Origin: Trissonchulus latispiculum | Lineage: Eukaryota; Nematoda; Enoplea; Enoplida; Ironidae | Reading direction: 5' to 3' | NCBI GenBank assembly: GCA_030248195.1 | Contig: JASAND010022176.1 | Location: 1-64,000, forward strand | DNA: 64,000 bases | Shown here: one piece after another, positions 23,656 to 38,400 of the stretch | Position numbering within the stretch: position 1 is the first letter of the stretch | Layout: each line of letters begins with the position of its first letter | The notes under the pieces: model-generated | Told to the model about the DNA's origin: nothing | The model's input: the letters and a program-made list of their open reading frames with translations, nothing else | Databases searched by the model: none | Made by a program: the position numbers and the translations under genes

Positions 23656-26392
23656 TCAAACTTTGGAAATTTCCACAATCTCTTTGGGCGGAAATTTGAG
23701 GACAATCTGAGGCGAGCCAGTGGCAGGCGGAGGGTGAATGGGTCGTCGAGCCCCCGAAGCGGCGGCCGTCGTCGTCAAAACCGTGGGTTTGGGTTTCAGG
23801 GGCGGTGGGGCTTTTTCCAAAATCGGGGGGCCGGAGGCTCGATGACCCGTCTCGGATCCGCCGTGCGGAGGACCTCGACGTAGGCGAACCGACTGACTGG
23901 TGGCGCCGACACTCAGCTGAGTGGGTCTAATCGGACCCGGCGAGCAGTCAACCGTATTTGATCTGGTCTCACAGCGTCGTTTCGGGATCTGTCCCTCCAC
24001 TTCCTGGAGGTCCACGTTTTGCTCGGCAGTACTGGACCCATTCTCCGACGCGCCGGTCGAAGCCGCAGCTGCCCCTATCTTTTTCAGGGTATTCTGAGCC
24101 GTGGACTGGCCGTCCTGGTCCGCCTCAGCGAATCGATCAGCCAGGCTAAAGCTGTCTCGATGCTGAATCCTTTCAGCAGGGGGAGGGAGATCAGGACCGA
24201 GCGAATCCGAATAATTCCGTCGGGGGGAGGCCGGCGGCGACGTGTGCGGTCGCTGGGAACAGGCAGAGGCAGTGGTGACGGAGGCGCCAGTTTGACTGGT
24301 CATCAGTGGGTGGAGGGGCGGGGCACTGGAGGGTGGGCTGTGGTCAGCGGAACCGCCGGAAGTCCGGGGAAGATTTTGGACCAGATCTGGGACATAGTCC
24401 TCCTTGGTCCAGCTGAGAGGGGCAGGTGGTGGTGGGGGCTCATCCCCCGTGATGTGATCCGGGGGAGGGAAGGGACTGGAGGTCCGATTCTGGTTTTGCT
24501 GCTGCTGTTTGGTCTGCTGAGTGAAGGTTTCCAGACTGTTCAGCACCGCTTTCAGTTCAACCTAGAATAGCAAAAAGAAAGAAATACGATCAAAACAATA
24601 ATAGACTCTCAACAAGATATAACCTATCCTAACCAGGAGGAGGTAAGATTATTTACCATTATGTGGCAAATTTTTGTAGATCCTTTGCTCAATATAAAAA
24701 GCCACAAATCATGGCAAACAAAAACCGTCAAACATTCAATGCATTAAGTATACGTATATGGACAGAGTGAGACAACTAAGGTTAGAAAAACAAGCCTGGA
24801 AAATGCTAACATGTACATGAGTCATTTAACAAAAAGCATAGAACAGAAGCAGACGGTTCCCAAACCAACCTGAATTTCCTTGAGAGCCGTGGGCGAAGGA
24901 GTGGACGGACTGCGCGGCGGATCCGCCAGGAGGGTACTGTCCCCGTCCCCGGCCTGGGAGCTGGGCGGGAGGGGCGGAGACGGGATCAAGGCCGCCACCA
25001 GGCCAAAAGTTTGACCTTTCAAGGGTGACTCGACGGAGTGACCTCGTCGCAGCCGGTGCTCTCTGGGAGAACCGGCCTGCGTCAGGAGGGGAGCCAGAGC
25101 ACCTCCTCCACTGCCGGTTTCCGGTGGAACTGAGTCAAAGGAAGTACTCATACATCCACTGCCCACTCCAAATCCACTGGAAAAGAAGGAATCCATGCCT
25201 CCGGGCCGACCCAGGGATCGTTGGAGGACCTCATCCAGTGGGGAGCTGGTCTCAGACCCTTTTCCGGAGTCCTCAAAATCCTCCTGAGAGGCAAGGGCGA
25301 CGGTTCCCCCGGGCTGATGCTGGTGATGATTGTGAACCAATCGGAGTAGAGGCGCTCTACCGCTGCCGACACTGCTCCCTCCGCCGCTACTGAGTCCCGA
25401 ACCCGTGGAGCCGCCTGTAGTGGTGGTCATCAGAAGACTGTTACTGCTGACGCGAGAGGAGGCATGCTGTAAAGGCTGAGACTGCGGCTCGTATGTTACT
25501 GACCTGAAAGCAGAAAAGAGAAGCACTGTATGTAAGTAGATTTTCCTTTCACAGCAATATGGAAAAACTGATGACTGAAAAACTAAATTCGAACACGACC
25601 GGTGCTAATCCAATGCGAAAATGTTAGAAACAAAGTGGGCCAAACTCTTGCAAACCCAGTACAGACTGAATAAGACCACTGGAGTTCCTAAATTGTCGCT
25701 ATATAAATTTAGGTGTATTCATTTGTACTTTGAGACTCCCACTTTTTGAAGCCTCCCTCCCTTCCCCACTTTCAGAACCATAAACAATGAATGCCAGTAA
25801 AACACCTGCAGCAGAAATGCGAGAACAGTTATAAGGATTTACACCACCTACCTATGATGATAAGACATATGCTTGGCCGCGGTGGGAGTTCTATCAAAGT
25901 CCGCTGCCACAATGGCATCCTCATCCTTTCGTCGCCAGACCGGACCCCCAGCCCTACCCCCAGATAGGGGGGCTGTGGGTGGCGGTGGGTCACTGGGAGC
26001 CGGCGGGGAAGAGGGTGGAGGCGGGGGATTGGGCAGGATCGCCTGGGCCTGATGCTGTCTGGAGGAATTACCGTAGGAGTGGGTGCGGGTCGTAGAGGAG
26101 TGAGTGGAGGAAGCGGCGGAGCTCTGAGAGCACCGGGAGGCGGAGCCACCCCCAGCACCGGGTCCGCCACCCGACTGGGAGGAGGATCGATGTTGCTGCT
26201 GCAGCTGACCCGGATGGTAGTCACGTGATCCATCCAGCTGCAGTCCTCCTCCAGCGGATGACATCACGTGACCAGCGCCCGCTCCGCCCGCCGGCTGATG
26301 TGAATGGTGAAAGTGTGTCATCAGTTCCACGTCGGACTGACTGCCGAGACTGATGACATCGTCTATGGCTGGCAGGCCGTCCAGGCTTAGAT
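23656..26392 (-). CDS. srGAP-like gene: long disordered C-terminal tail (3 exons)
   Basis: Exons 26392-25852, 25503-24870 and 24561-23656 encode about 690 residues rich in Ser, Gly, Pro and Gln. PPPPP and KPXP-type runs (PNPPPPPSSPPAP, PPPPLKPKPTVL) are potential SH3 ligands. A short helical piece spans the 25503/24561 exon junction (TALKEIQ then VELKAVLNSLETF) and matches the vertebrate C-terminal ALNELREL helix. The APPPLKPKP motif near the end also has a vertebrate counterpart. GC content is clearly higher than in the surrounding introns, as expected for coding sequence. The frame ends VEISKV with TGA at 23656-23658. Confidence 0.9.
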
Positions 26393-29300
26393 CTAGGACA
26401 GAAAAAAAAGAAAGAAATGTAAACAGACCCCTGAGACAGTCATTAGCTATCACTACATAGCGTTATAGTAAAAATACAGACCACTTTAATAATCAAAGCA
26501 TGTTCAAGAAAAAACAAGAAACTATAAAGAAGTAAATTGCAGAAAATTGAAAAAACGGAAAATGGATCTGAAGCATTGGTGAAAATTATTGTGACTAGTA
26601 CGTATAGATGACCGTCCCATCAAAGTATCAGCCTGCGGGTTAGTCACTAACCTGAGCTAATGCTAAATGAGACAAAATGGGAAGCCTTATACCTTCTTCA
26701 CTGACTGCTAATGGGTTTTGTTGGGATTCATCGTCAGAAGTGGCAACGATCTCCTGAACTCCATCGCTAAAAGAGCACAAGAAAGCTTAGTGCACTCAGA
26801 AAAAACTTAAAGAAAATGTTTCAATTAATTACAGCATCTGTCAAGCTACGCAGGAACCATTCCAGAATTCTAGATTCCAGCTAACTTAAAGAGTAGCCGA
26901 ATCTCTCATCACATTTCTTACAACTTTGATGGACTGCGCAGTATTTACTCTACCAATTCAACCTATGTATAAACGTCGTTTCTAATTATATTCCATATAA
27001 TGACACATTCGTTTTTTTAATTATTCAACTATCTGGACAAATCCCCCAGTCAAAAAACTTGACCTGAAAAATTAGAACCAGAAGTCCTGCTAGAGTGTGA
27101 ATCAGACAGAAAATATTTACTTTTCATCAGCATGACCATGATCAGCCAGCAGATATTTTTCATAGACAAGCCCACCGTCCGAGGGAAAGAGGACCTCCTG
27201 ATGGACGATCATATTTTTGACCAGCTCATTCACATGATTATGAAAGAAGACCTGATCACAGGAGTCGGGTATTGGGATCAGGGTGGGACCGAAACAGATG
27301 GCCAGATTGTAGGGATCCATCATGTTCTCATCACTGAATTCTGATAAACTGAAACATGTGAAAAGGAAAAACTGAAATCGACAAAGAAAACGGAATCAAT
27401 AAACTGTAAAGTAGTGGTATCGAAACATTTGACACCGCCAATTCTGGAATAAAAACGGACGAGACTTGGGCAACATAATCATTCGAACTGTGCTGCGCAG
27501 GGGGAGGAGGGTCTTGTTTCACTTGCCATAAAACGTTTCCAATCCAATGTAGTAGACAAAAATGTCTTACTGGTTAAGAAAGGCAAATAGATAGCGCATG
27601 ACCACAAAAACGGGTCGAGGTAGAGTTTGGACCAAATCACGAACGCGCTCAATAAATTCTTCTTTATTGGAACACTCTAAAGCAGAAAAAGTAAAAACCT
27701 TATAACGACATTGAGTCCATAACCAATTATATACCAAACTACGTAGGACTAATTATCAGAGAATTAAATTTCAATTTCTGAATAGAAAACCAGCAATTAA
27801 TATGCAGTCAATTAATATGGAATATTAATCGGTTTATCAACCAATCTACCAATTAATATAATTTCTATCAAGAGTGTGCTAAGTACAAATTAATGGTACA
27901 AAAATAAGTGCAGCTTGCTACACAGCGCCCTGCACTGCAATCAGCATGCAGAGGCAACTATTTCTGTCAATAATTCTATCATTATACAGTAAGTACGCAT
28001 AATATAACAATATATAGCTTGTTCACTTACTGCTACATTCCACAAACTGTTCAAACATGTACATGGGAAAGAGGGGTTCTCGCAGTTCTCGGAAGTAGAG
28101 CTTCAGACAGCCAGCCACAGAATTTACATCCGAAGAATCAGTCACATCTGCCAAGGGATCATCTCCTAGATACAAAAACGACAACAATAAACTAAATGAA
28201 GATTAAAATTAAAAAACAAATTAGTAGAGTATAATAATATAAAAAATTTGACTACTCAGAGGACAAAATGAATTCTTTATTTATATAATAGTGAAATATC
28301 GTACCCCTTTCAAAGGAATCCTTGAAAGCGTTAATTTCAATCTGCGATCCAGATACACGAAATACACCCTGATGATGCAGACCTAAACAAGGAAACAATT
28401 AAACACTAAACAACTACACGTTCAAACCTTACACTCATTTATACATCTACCGTTCGAGCTAAACAAATTTCACTGAGTAAAAAGAAATGCACATAAAAAT
28501 CCACTTATTGATAAAAACTCAAAGTACTTGCCATGTATAACCAATTTACCGTAAAGACTGAGCATGCGAATACAACTTCGAATAATCAACGGAATTTCTT
28601 GGCCAGTTACCTGAATTAGACGACAAAAATTAGCAAAAATACAACGGAATAAATAGCGAAAAATATTAATTAATATAACAGCAAAAACGTAACAAATACG
28701 TAGTTCATTACTACGTATTTGAATAGAATACAAAAGACAAAGAAAATATATTTTCCACAGGAAAAACCGTCTTCCGGGAAGCAAAAAATTCAAGAAGATT
28801 GTAATAAGCCACAAGGATCCATTTGAAACCTACCTCAACATATTCCTCAATGCTTCCGCCGAAAAGTTTGGGCGCCTGCTGAACACTACAGCGACCGATA
28901 CGCTTTCGACGCGGCTTCGGTGGAAGACAGGGCGGCCTGAAAAACAGAAGAAAAAACAACTGTAGATTTAAAAAAGTTAAGACATATCAACAACAAAAGT
29001 TTACGTTCACACAGACTTCTTTTTCTACATAACAATTTCGTCAGATCATCTGACCAATTCTATCCGCACATACGTAGAATTGGTATATTCGGTTCGCTTC
29101 TATTTTCTCGGCACTTCAATTTAAAACGTCGCACCTTTCTTCCGGTCTTTCGCACGCTGAAACTTCAAACCTACCATAAAAAACAGCCGCTATTGCATGT
29201 ATATCAATACGGATAGTGTTTTGACCCGCCCAAACCTAAACAGGCAAAGACTGACCTTTGACCGGCAGAATCCTGGCTCAGATCCTGAACAGAAGAGCTG

Positions 29301-32300
29301 AGGGAAACGGCGGTCTGGCCGGCCAGCTGGTCAGACGGACCACCTGTCACCGGCGTCCCGTCGCGACCATTGGCAGCGGAGGAGCCACCGGCCAGAAGGA
29401 TTTCCTTGTCCGGGGAGGGCGTTGAGGGCAGGGAGCGAGGACGGAGGCCCAGGGCCGTCTCGATGGCGTCATGACGAGCACTGAGACGCTCGATCAGGTT
29501 GGACGTGAGGTTGTATTCTCGAAATTTCTGAAAAAAGAAGATGATGACAAAAATGGTTGTTATGAACCTAAGAAGCCTCAATAAAACATGTTACCACACT
29601 CCGTTCCGAATTCGGATGGATATTCAAAAACTACGTCACTTACACTACAGAACCAAGCGAACAAAATATGAGACCTGAGCCCAACCCATCCGATCAACTC
29701 AACTCATTTAACTCACTCACACACTATTAAAAACAGACCTCAGCATTTCATGTACATACGTATAGGTCAACCTTACAGCAAGATAGAAGTCTTCCAGCTC
29801 CGCAATGTCCTGTTTCTTTTTGGCGGCCTGCGTCTGCGGATCCACTTCCTTCATGGAGGCCCGGCGACTGCCGGCGCTTCCGCTTCCGCCTCCGCTCAGA
29901 TCCGTAGACTGTCGGAAGGCTTCCTCAATCTGAGGCTCCGGATGACGTATGCAGTTCAGGAGGGTCTGTTCCGTCGTTTCCATTGTCTTCCAAACCTGCA
30001 AGAAGTACGCAGTAAACAAAGAAAATACAAAAAGACACCAGATTCAAACAACCTGTGAAAACGGCAAACAAAATTAAGGCAAAAGTGGTAGAGAACAATA
30101 AAAATACAAAATAGTCATAGTGAAAACAGTATAGCTAAAGATAACGTAAAAAATAATAGAGTCGCACTTGACGACCAATACTATCTCTGCAAGTATTCCT
30201 CCAACTTTCCTTCTAAGAGAAAGTGATTGACACCTTTTAAGTTCTAGATATGTACATCTGTGTGTACCTTAATGGGGGGGGGGAGGGGAGGGAAGGGGGT
30301 TCCCCCCCCCCAATCACCCTAAGGTGCCCAGAAATTGGCAAATTTTAGGATTTTTGGTCAACATTTTTGATCAAAAATCGCCTTTCTTGGTGCTAAAACT
30401 TGATTTATGAGCACTTTTAAGCATAATTATAGCAGTGTACGTGGGAAACAGGCTATTTATACGGCATTTTTAGCATTTTTGGCCCATTTTATCCACCCAC
30501 TTTTCGACCCCCCCCCCCTCCCACTAGTGGGGAGCTAGGTTTTTTGGGCCAAAAATAGCGTCGTTTGCAGAAATGAACAATAGTTTTGACGACGCCAAAA
30601 TAAAAATGACGACAGAATGACCAAGCCAAAATGTGGAAGTAGCACTCAAATTTAACAAGAACGCAAAGTTTCTATTACGTTTTAACAGTGATTTTTCAAA
30701 AAATTCTCAAATTTTGGGGGCTGCCGCCCCCAAACCCCCGCTCTATATATATTGTCTTAGTGATGTTAAGGTTCGACGATGTTTGAACAGTCAATCAGTA
30801 TATCTATTATATATATATACAAAGCCACAGGCTACGAGTCTTTATGCTACATACTTCAATTGCATTTTTTGATGCAAGTTTCTCATACCAATTTCGCTGA
30901 ATATTTTCTTTAAAAACTTTCTCTTCGGATTATCTCAGCTATGTAGAATGGAATGAGAGCTTATATATACGTATGTACCAGGATAGGATGTTTAAGAACG
31001 TTTATTGCATAAATGTTATAACTACTAGGGATGGATCTGGAGGGCAGCTCTGTCGTTGCGATTTGAAGATAAGTAAAAGCAAACAGGAAAAAACACAAAA
31101 AAGGCATGTCATCAAAATTTCGTGAGCGCGTATATATATATATATACGCATATTTCCAACGTTTTTACCAAATTTTTGGATAGAAAAAGCTTAAAATGTC
31201 GTGCGAGTTTAGCAAAAAATTCTTATTTTTCCTTTCAAATAGGGTAAACTTTTAAAAAATTTCTTGTTTCTGCAAAATGAAAAGAATTAAAGATTTAAAG
31301 GACGATTTCATCTAAAAAGCAAAAAATTTCTTCAACTTCTGGGGGGCTCCGCCCCCCAGACCCCCCACATTGTGTCGAGTTGTTCTCGTCATTGTTAATG
31401 CTCAAAGACATGATACATAGACACCAGATATATGTAGTATATGAGTACGTAAGTTAGAATATATTCGCGAGACAATGCGAAATATGAAGCAACACACGCC
31501 AACAAGGTAAAAATTCATCCAAAATTACGAATATAGCCTAAAATCATAAACAAAACTGCATTTCTGCAAAACTTTATTTTTGACGTTGGACAAATAAAAA
31601 TGACGCTCAGAAAATAAAAATGACGAAAATTTGATGAAATCCGATTTTGAAAAAAAACGCTGGTGGGGAGGGGTCCCCTCACTTATTTTTGCTTAAAATA
31701 AACCCAGGTACAACACAACAATTGAGAAATTGTACTTGTTTTTACGGGGGTTTCAGGCACACTGCAGGACCCCCACATCATCCACAGAACAAACTCAATC
31801 ATAAGATACACTACGGATGATTAGGCGCTTCCGAAAACTAAGCACGTTTGCAGCCTAAAACTAAAGAGCTGATTTTTCAAAACCTCACGTGCGAGAATTG
31901 GTTGAGAGGGAAAAGTTTCCTACATTTCAAGAAATATTGCTCAACACCAATCTATCTGTACCTCTTCCGTTTCAGCCCTGAGAAGTCCGATCCTTTGACT
32001 AAGCTGACTATATCGCTGCACCAGATCATCCTGAACACTCTTCTGAGCGCTCACTTGTCTAATCTGAAACAAATTACCTCAATTAACCCAAAGGATCGCT
32101 AAACAACAATTACAAATTATAATGTTTAGCAGCCAACGAAACCGAGAAACAAAAACAAAGTAGATCTGGTATAAGAATGGGTAGGGTGGGTACTGGAATT
32201 TTTAATATTTTTCTCATTTTGTGCTAAGATTTTGCAATCTCTCAACTTTGACCGCGGTGCTCAAAAAGGGTAAAAACAAAAGGGTGATCATAAAAACTCC

Positions 32301-32385
32301 CAGTTTTTACCGACCAACTAGCATCAAATCAATGTTAACGCAAATATCAACTGAACAAAGTTTAACTAAAATTAATTTTTTTCTA

Positions 32386-32427
<42 letters not shown>

Positions 32428-35400
32428 TGACCTCATCGCCACGATGCGGGAAGAATTCCAACTTTTTCGGAAGCATGAAGGTGGAATGATTTGACTCCAG
32501 GAACCGTTGCTTGTCCACTCGCGGGTCCAGGGCCTCCAGCCAAGTGCCCATGGCATTCAGGGAGACCTGCTGGGCCTGAACCATGCATTCACCGGCTCGA
32601 GCCACGGCTGAGAACGTGCTGGAGAACCAAGGGACCATCCCCACATCCAAACACTAAAACAAACAGTAAAAGGGACCATCCCCACATCCAAACACTAAAA
32701 TAAACAGTAAACAACAACAATCACCTAGACACCAAGGAAGGAAGTGCCATCTGGCACGGTGTCGACTACAACACATAATGACGCCCTTCTGAAATTATAG
32801 TAGAATTGTTCCGACCAACAACCTTATATATATGGGGAGCAATATTGATTATTATCGAACTGATTGTTATCTATCACTGTCGTGTGATGCCGAATGCAGT
32901 CGACAACAGATATCAGAACGCCGTGTAACTGAATCTCAAATTGAGAAACCATTCTAAACCAGTCATGTGCAGAAAATGACTAGTCAGATCACAAGTACAC
33001 AAGTCAGATCTACGGGAAAATGAAGAAAGACGTCTAAATTATTATTATTATCATTATTTGTAAACGTCTAAATGAGTTTCAACTCACAGATCAGTTTTGA
33101 ATACTCTACTAAATTCTACATGGTAACAAGTATGTATTATGTAGGGGCGCGATAGCGCCCCTACATAATATGGGTAAAAAGGCGTCTGCGCGGCCCCCTG
33201 GAGACCGTGTTGGCCTGGTGCCAGCTAATTAGAGGTCCGTGAGTGGTAAAAAGGTTACCATCGTAAACAACTCGAGTAGTACTACAAGTACCACCATACT
33301 TTTGGTTCGAATTCGAAACTTCGAATTTTTGCACTAGGCGATAGTTACCGTGCGTTTGTTTTTTTTTTTTTCTCGGTGAATAACGCTTATTGGAAATGCA
33401 TTTTACGGCGAAGTGTTGGAACGATGTGGGCATTTTGGCACCATACTACTATTATATGTTGGTAGACAGGATCCCCCCATGCTACCTTTTTTTGGTCATT
33501 TTGGCACCTGGCCAATTTTGGCTCTGTGCCAAGGTCCCAAAGTCGGACTTTCGCTATTTTTCGCAAATTTTGGTCACACTTTTCTAGAACTGGGTAGAAG
33601 CTGGAGAGGTCTAGTATCTTTTTGTTGAAAACTACCAGTAGGGGTGCATAAAGTAACGAGGGGGATTTTTTAATTTTGCTCCCTAGCTTTCAGGAGATGG
33701 GCCCAAACTTTGCATTTTTTTGGCCTGTTTTGGCGAAAAGTTTCTAAGTCCCACTTTTACTAGAAATGGCCTAAAAGTCACTAAAAATGGCGTTTTTCGG
33801 CCTTGGGGTGGTACCCATATATAGTAAATCGGGGTCGCTGAAAACGATGAGCATACTGCTGAGGTCGGTGGATGTGACCCCTGACCCACAGCGCCCACCC
33901 ACAGTGGGTCCGGTGTGGGTCAAAAATGAAAGTCTTCAAAAGTGGTCAAGTTTGGTATCAAATGAAAGCCCTTGGCGAGGCCATCAACTTTTGTCATTAT
34001 GCCACCCACAAAAAGTGGCTCCACCGACCTGTGGGTGGGTGCCCTACCCACAGTGGGTCCGGTGTGGGTCAAAAATGAAAGTCTTCAAAAGTGGTCAAGT
34101 TTGGTATCAAATGAAAGCCCTTGGCGAGGCGATCAACTTTTGTCATTATGCCACCCACAAAAAGTGGCCCCACCGACCTGTGGGTGGGTGCCCCACCCAC
34201 AGTGGGTCCGGTGTGGGTCAAAAATGAAAGTCTTCAAAAGTGGTCAAGTTTGGTATCAAATGAAAGCCCTTGGCGAGGCGATCAACTTTTGTCATTATGC
34301 CACCCACAAAAAGTGGCCCCACCGACCTGTGGGTGGGTGCCCCACCCACAGTGGGTCCGGTGTGGGTCAAAAATGAAAGTCTTCAAAAGTGGTCATGTTT
34401 GGTATCTAGTGAAAGCCCTTGGCGAGGCGATCAACTTTTGTCATTATGCCACCCACAAAAAGTGGCTCCACCTACCTGTGGGTGGGTGCCCTACCCACAG
34501 TGGGTCCGGTGTGGGTCAAAAATGAAAGTCTTCAAAAGTGGTCAAGTTTGGTATCAAATGAAAGCCCTTGGCGAGGCGATCAACTTTTGTCATTATGCCA
34601 CCCACAAAAAGTGGCCCCACCGACCTGTGGGTGGGTGCCCCACCCACAGTGGGTCCGGTGTGGGTCAAAAATGAAAGTCTTCAAAAGTGGTCAAGTTTGG
34701 TATCAAATGAAAGCCCTTGGCGAGGCGATCAACTTTTGTCATTATGCCACCCACAAAAAGTGGCCCCACCGACCTGTGGGTGGGTGCCCCACCCACAGTG
34801 GGTCCGGTGTGGGTCAAAAATGAAAGTCTTCAAAAGTGGTCATGTTTGGTATCTAGTGAAAGCCCTTGGCGAGGCTATCAAGTTTTGTCATTATACCAGC
34901 CACAAAAAGTGGCTCCACCGACCTGTGGGTGGGTGGCCGGCGTGGGTCAAAAATTAAAGTCTTCAAAAGTGGTCATGTTTGATATTAAATGAAAGCCCAT
35001 TTGCTCACATTTGCCCTGCCTATTGCATTGTTCAAGCTCCTTATCTGCGTTAGCTCACTGCTGGAAAGGGAACCTTTAAAATGACCTTTAACCACTGGTC
35101 ACTATGGTCTATGGTGCCTACTGACCACTGGTCAAACCGCCTAAAACAACGTTTTTCGGCCCTATGGAGGTATCCATATAGTAAATCCGTGTCGCTGAAC
35201 ACGATGGGCATACTGTCGAACTCTTTGGGGAGGCGAAAAAGTTTTATCCTTATACTACCCACAAACACAGGTTGCAGCAGCGGCCGAAGCTTGGGGCGGA
35301 GGTGATAATCAGTTTTCTGTTCTACCTACGGCACTGTTCAAGCTCCTTGTATCCATTACCGCATTGCTGGAAAGGGATCCTTTAAAATGACAGAAGGACA

Positions 35401-38400
35401 AGAAATAAAAATGCTCCTCTGGAGCATGAAAAAAGTAATATGGGTTGTGGTGAGGTTGTAAAATCAAGAGAGGACTAGTCTTTAAAATGCTTAATATGGG
35501 GCTAGGTTCAAAAATAGAAGAGGACTAGGTTGTGAGCGAATTAATATGGGCACAGCTTCGCCGAACAACCCATATTCGCGGGATTTCACGTTTCGTCTTA
35601 GCTTAGAGCTATCAATGTCAGTCAATAAAAAATTTAAACGTTGAATACTCATTGAATATAGCTGTTTGCATGCACTGTTAGACTAGCTAGGAATATATAC
35701 GAAAATTATCATCATTTTGTTGTGTTGGACTACGGCAGGCTCTACTACTAGGAGAGATCTAAGGCTATGATGCTAAAGCTATTGGTCCATGTCGGAGGAA
35801 ATAGAAGATCGTCGGAGAGTCCTAAATTATTCTTGAATATAAATTTTCCGTATAAATGGATACGTAAATTGCGCAGGTTAGTATAAAGCATTTATCGAAG
35901 AAAACGCTTACTAAAATAAAAGTTCGAATAAAGCTCGAACACATACCGTAGCTGTAGATTATTTATGAACTATAAACTAAATGTATCGTGGATATGCATA
36001 ATAATTTACATTGACAAACCGCGAATATGGGTTGTTCGGCGAAGCTGTGCCCATATTAATTCGCTCACAACCTAGTCCTCTTCTATTTTTGAACCTAGCC
36101 CCATATTAAGCATTTTAAAGACTAGTCCTCTCTTGATTTTACAACCTCACCACAACCCATATTACTTTTTTCATGCTCCAGAGGAGCATTTTTATTTCTT
36201 GTATACACTTGCAACAGTTTTATTTTTTGCTACATAAGCCTCCAGCTGCTTACATCCAAGATATCAGAGACGTCTTCAGCAAAATATTTTCTGAGCGCAG
36301 CATTGGCAGCATCGACGCAGAGAAGGTATTCATTCCGGGCCATCAAAGCTTTCAGCTTGAACTCCTGATACTTGATCTGCTTCTGAATATGACAAAAAGC
36401 AAAATATGACAAAAGTGTAACTGACCTATAAAATATGTCAGAAATATGTAGTAAATTAGACACAGGAAAAGGAAATAAACAAATATAACTACTAACATAA
36501 CTAAAAGTAAAAGCAAAAACCTTTTCATAATCCTTCTCCAGCAGACGATATTTTCGACTGCCTAGCTTTTTCGGATGGGATTCCTCAAATTTCATCTTTT
36601 GCAGATCCACAGCCTTAAATTTGGTTTCAGCAATGCAGCTTTCAGCATGGCACAGTTGATAAGTTTTCATAGCCTACAATAAGACACGGGAAACATAAAC
36701 ACAAAATACACAATTTAATGAAGAAAATTTATCATCACAACATTAGTAGGGTATATATTCCGAAAAACCAAAAACGGGCATATCACTTAGTGGTATCCAT
36801 TGCTTTGATCTCGAAGGAAGGGCATTATTTCCATCACTTCCTGAGAAGGTGATCACCATGCTTCAATTTCACCAAAATTAATTCTTTGAGGGGGAACATT
36901 TTCTTTTCCTTTTTCTCTAATTTGCTCACATTTTATCACTCTAGTGGGAAACAGCATGTCGATTATGGATATTCATCAAAAAATTATATTTAATACATGT
37001 ATCGCAATAGGAAGTACGTATATACGGGGCACATATAGACAAAAATAAAGTATTCTCAAGAAAAAGAACGCGACAGTTTGATTCAGTGACACGCTCTTCA
37101 GACAGTAGTAATTATTTTTAGCTTCCTCCCCAAGGATTTTGATCATCTTAAGGCCAGTTTACACCACCAAACTTTCGCCAAACCAAACCTTGGCCAAACT
37201 CAAGTTTGGTGGGAAAAGTTTGGCAAACGTTGTGTTTACACTACCAAACTCCGTTTGACCAAACTTCCTCCAAACATTCACCAAACTTCAGGAGGGATCC
37301 AATGAAATTAAAGAGAATATGCGCGCCAGTTTAAACCTAGTTTAACGTTTTCCTCTAGACATTTATCAGTATTTTAAAGTGGTTTTGTCATAAGTGGAGA
37401 GGAGCTTCCCAAGCACACAATATGTTTCTCTGGTAATTTGCAATCAATTAATTGGTAATTCAAGCAGACTGTAAACGGTTTTAATTTTTATTGTAGTAAG
37501 GCGCATTGTACTTCCATTTACATATTTTCTATTTTCAATATTCCATATTCAATTTTCCATTCAACATTCCCAATACTACATTCCAATACATTATGTTAAT
37601 TCTGACAGCTGGAAACCGTTATTTTTAAATGGCCTGAAACTGAAATTGAAACTCCGATTGAAACTAAAACTAAATCAAATTATTTTGGGCGGCCGACTTA
37701 AAAGAATTTTGGAATGGGGACTAAAACCGAAACTGAAACGAAACGGCTACGGAACCAACACTAATAAATAGTACAAAATTAAAAGGTGACGAAGTGCATA
37801 AGAAATAAATGCATTAAAAATATCTATGCAAGTAGCACAGACACAGGCATGTGATTCTTTGGTGGATTCTGATTGGTCAGTTTCACCAAACGTTTGGTGA
37901 AAATTGCTATGGGACCAAACTCAGTTTGGCAGTTTGGTGGTAGTTTGGTGGAAGTTTGGTGGACGTTTGGTGTACGTTTACACCATCGAACTTTCACCAA
38001 ACTTTCGCCAAACTTGAGTTTGGCCACGGTTTGGTTTGGCGAAAGTTTGGTGGTGTAAACTGGCCTTTACGTTATAACCAACTTCATGTCAAAATAACAT
38101 ACGGACCAGTTTGCGGATGAGATAATGTACGTACATGAAAGCAAGGGATAAACATAGCTACTACAGCCTAGGTATGATTCCTAACAGTGGATTGCACCAA
38201 ATAGGATTAACTCGGTGTTAACTTAACCTCAAGGTTAATACGGTGTTAACCTGTTAACTCTCAGCTAATCCGTTGCACCAAATAAGGGTAAGTTAACCTC
38301 GAGGTTAACTTCGAGTTAACTTAGTCTTCATCATGCAAACTTTAACTCTGATTGTCAGCAGGATTAGCTGAGGACTAACTCAATTTCTAACATTTCCACC

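Larger units (their letters stand above)
33135..36202 (+). mobile_element. Composite element A, copy 1 (hairpin, core, satellite, foldback)
   Basis: Modules in order: a terminal hairpin at 33135-33170 (16-bp perfect stem, TATTATGTAGGGGCGC, loop GATA); a unique core to about 33890; a tandem array of 149-bp monomers at 33890-34997; a tail with a duplicated GTTCAAGCTCCTT.. block (35031 and about 35338); and a foldback module at 35398-36202. Copy 2 at 45141-48403 is almost identical over the whole length apart from array length. It lies in the intron between exons 36382-36254 and 32653-32432. No protein is encoded. A terminal hairpin plus an internal array of about 150-bp monomers recalls non-autonomous Helentron relatives (HINE or 'pearl' elements); this likeness is structural and not proven. 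Confidence 0.75.

Noticed and set aside
24019..24570. 183-codon + strand frame reading LGSTGPILRRAGRSRS
   Set aside because: Shadow of the srGAP-like C-terminal exon, which is supported on the minus strand by splice phase and family motifs.
33787..34992. Overlapping open frames of 129-146 codons (for example reading MARRSTFVIMPPTKSG) in the array, repeated at 45789-47254
   Set aside because: They arise from the 149-bp tandem monomer lacking stops; the frame changes with every unit and the same peptide restarts each 149 bases, so this is a satellite and not a gene.
33890..34997. CRISPR-like array
   Set aside because: Head-to-tail 149-bp monomers without unique spacers, in a eukaryotic intron.
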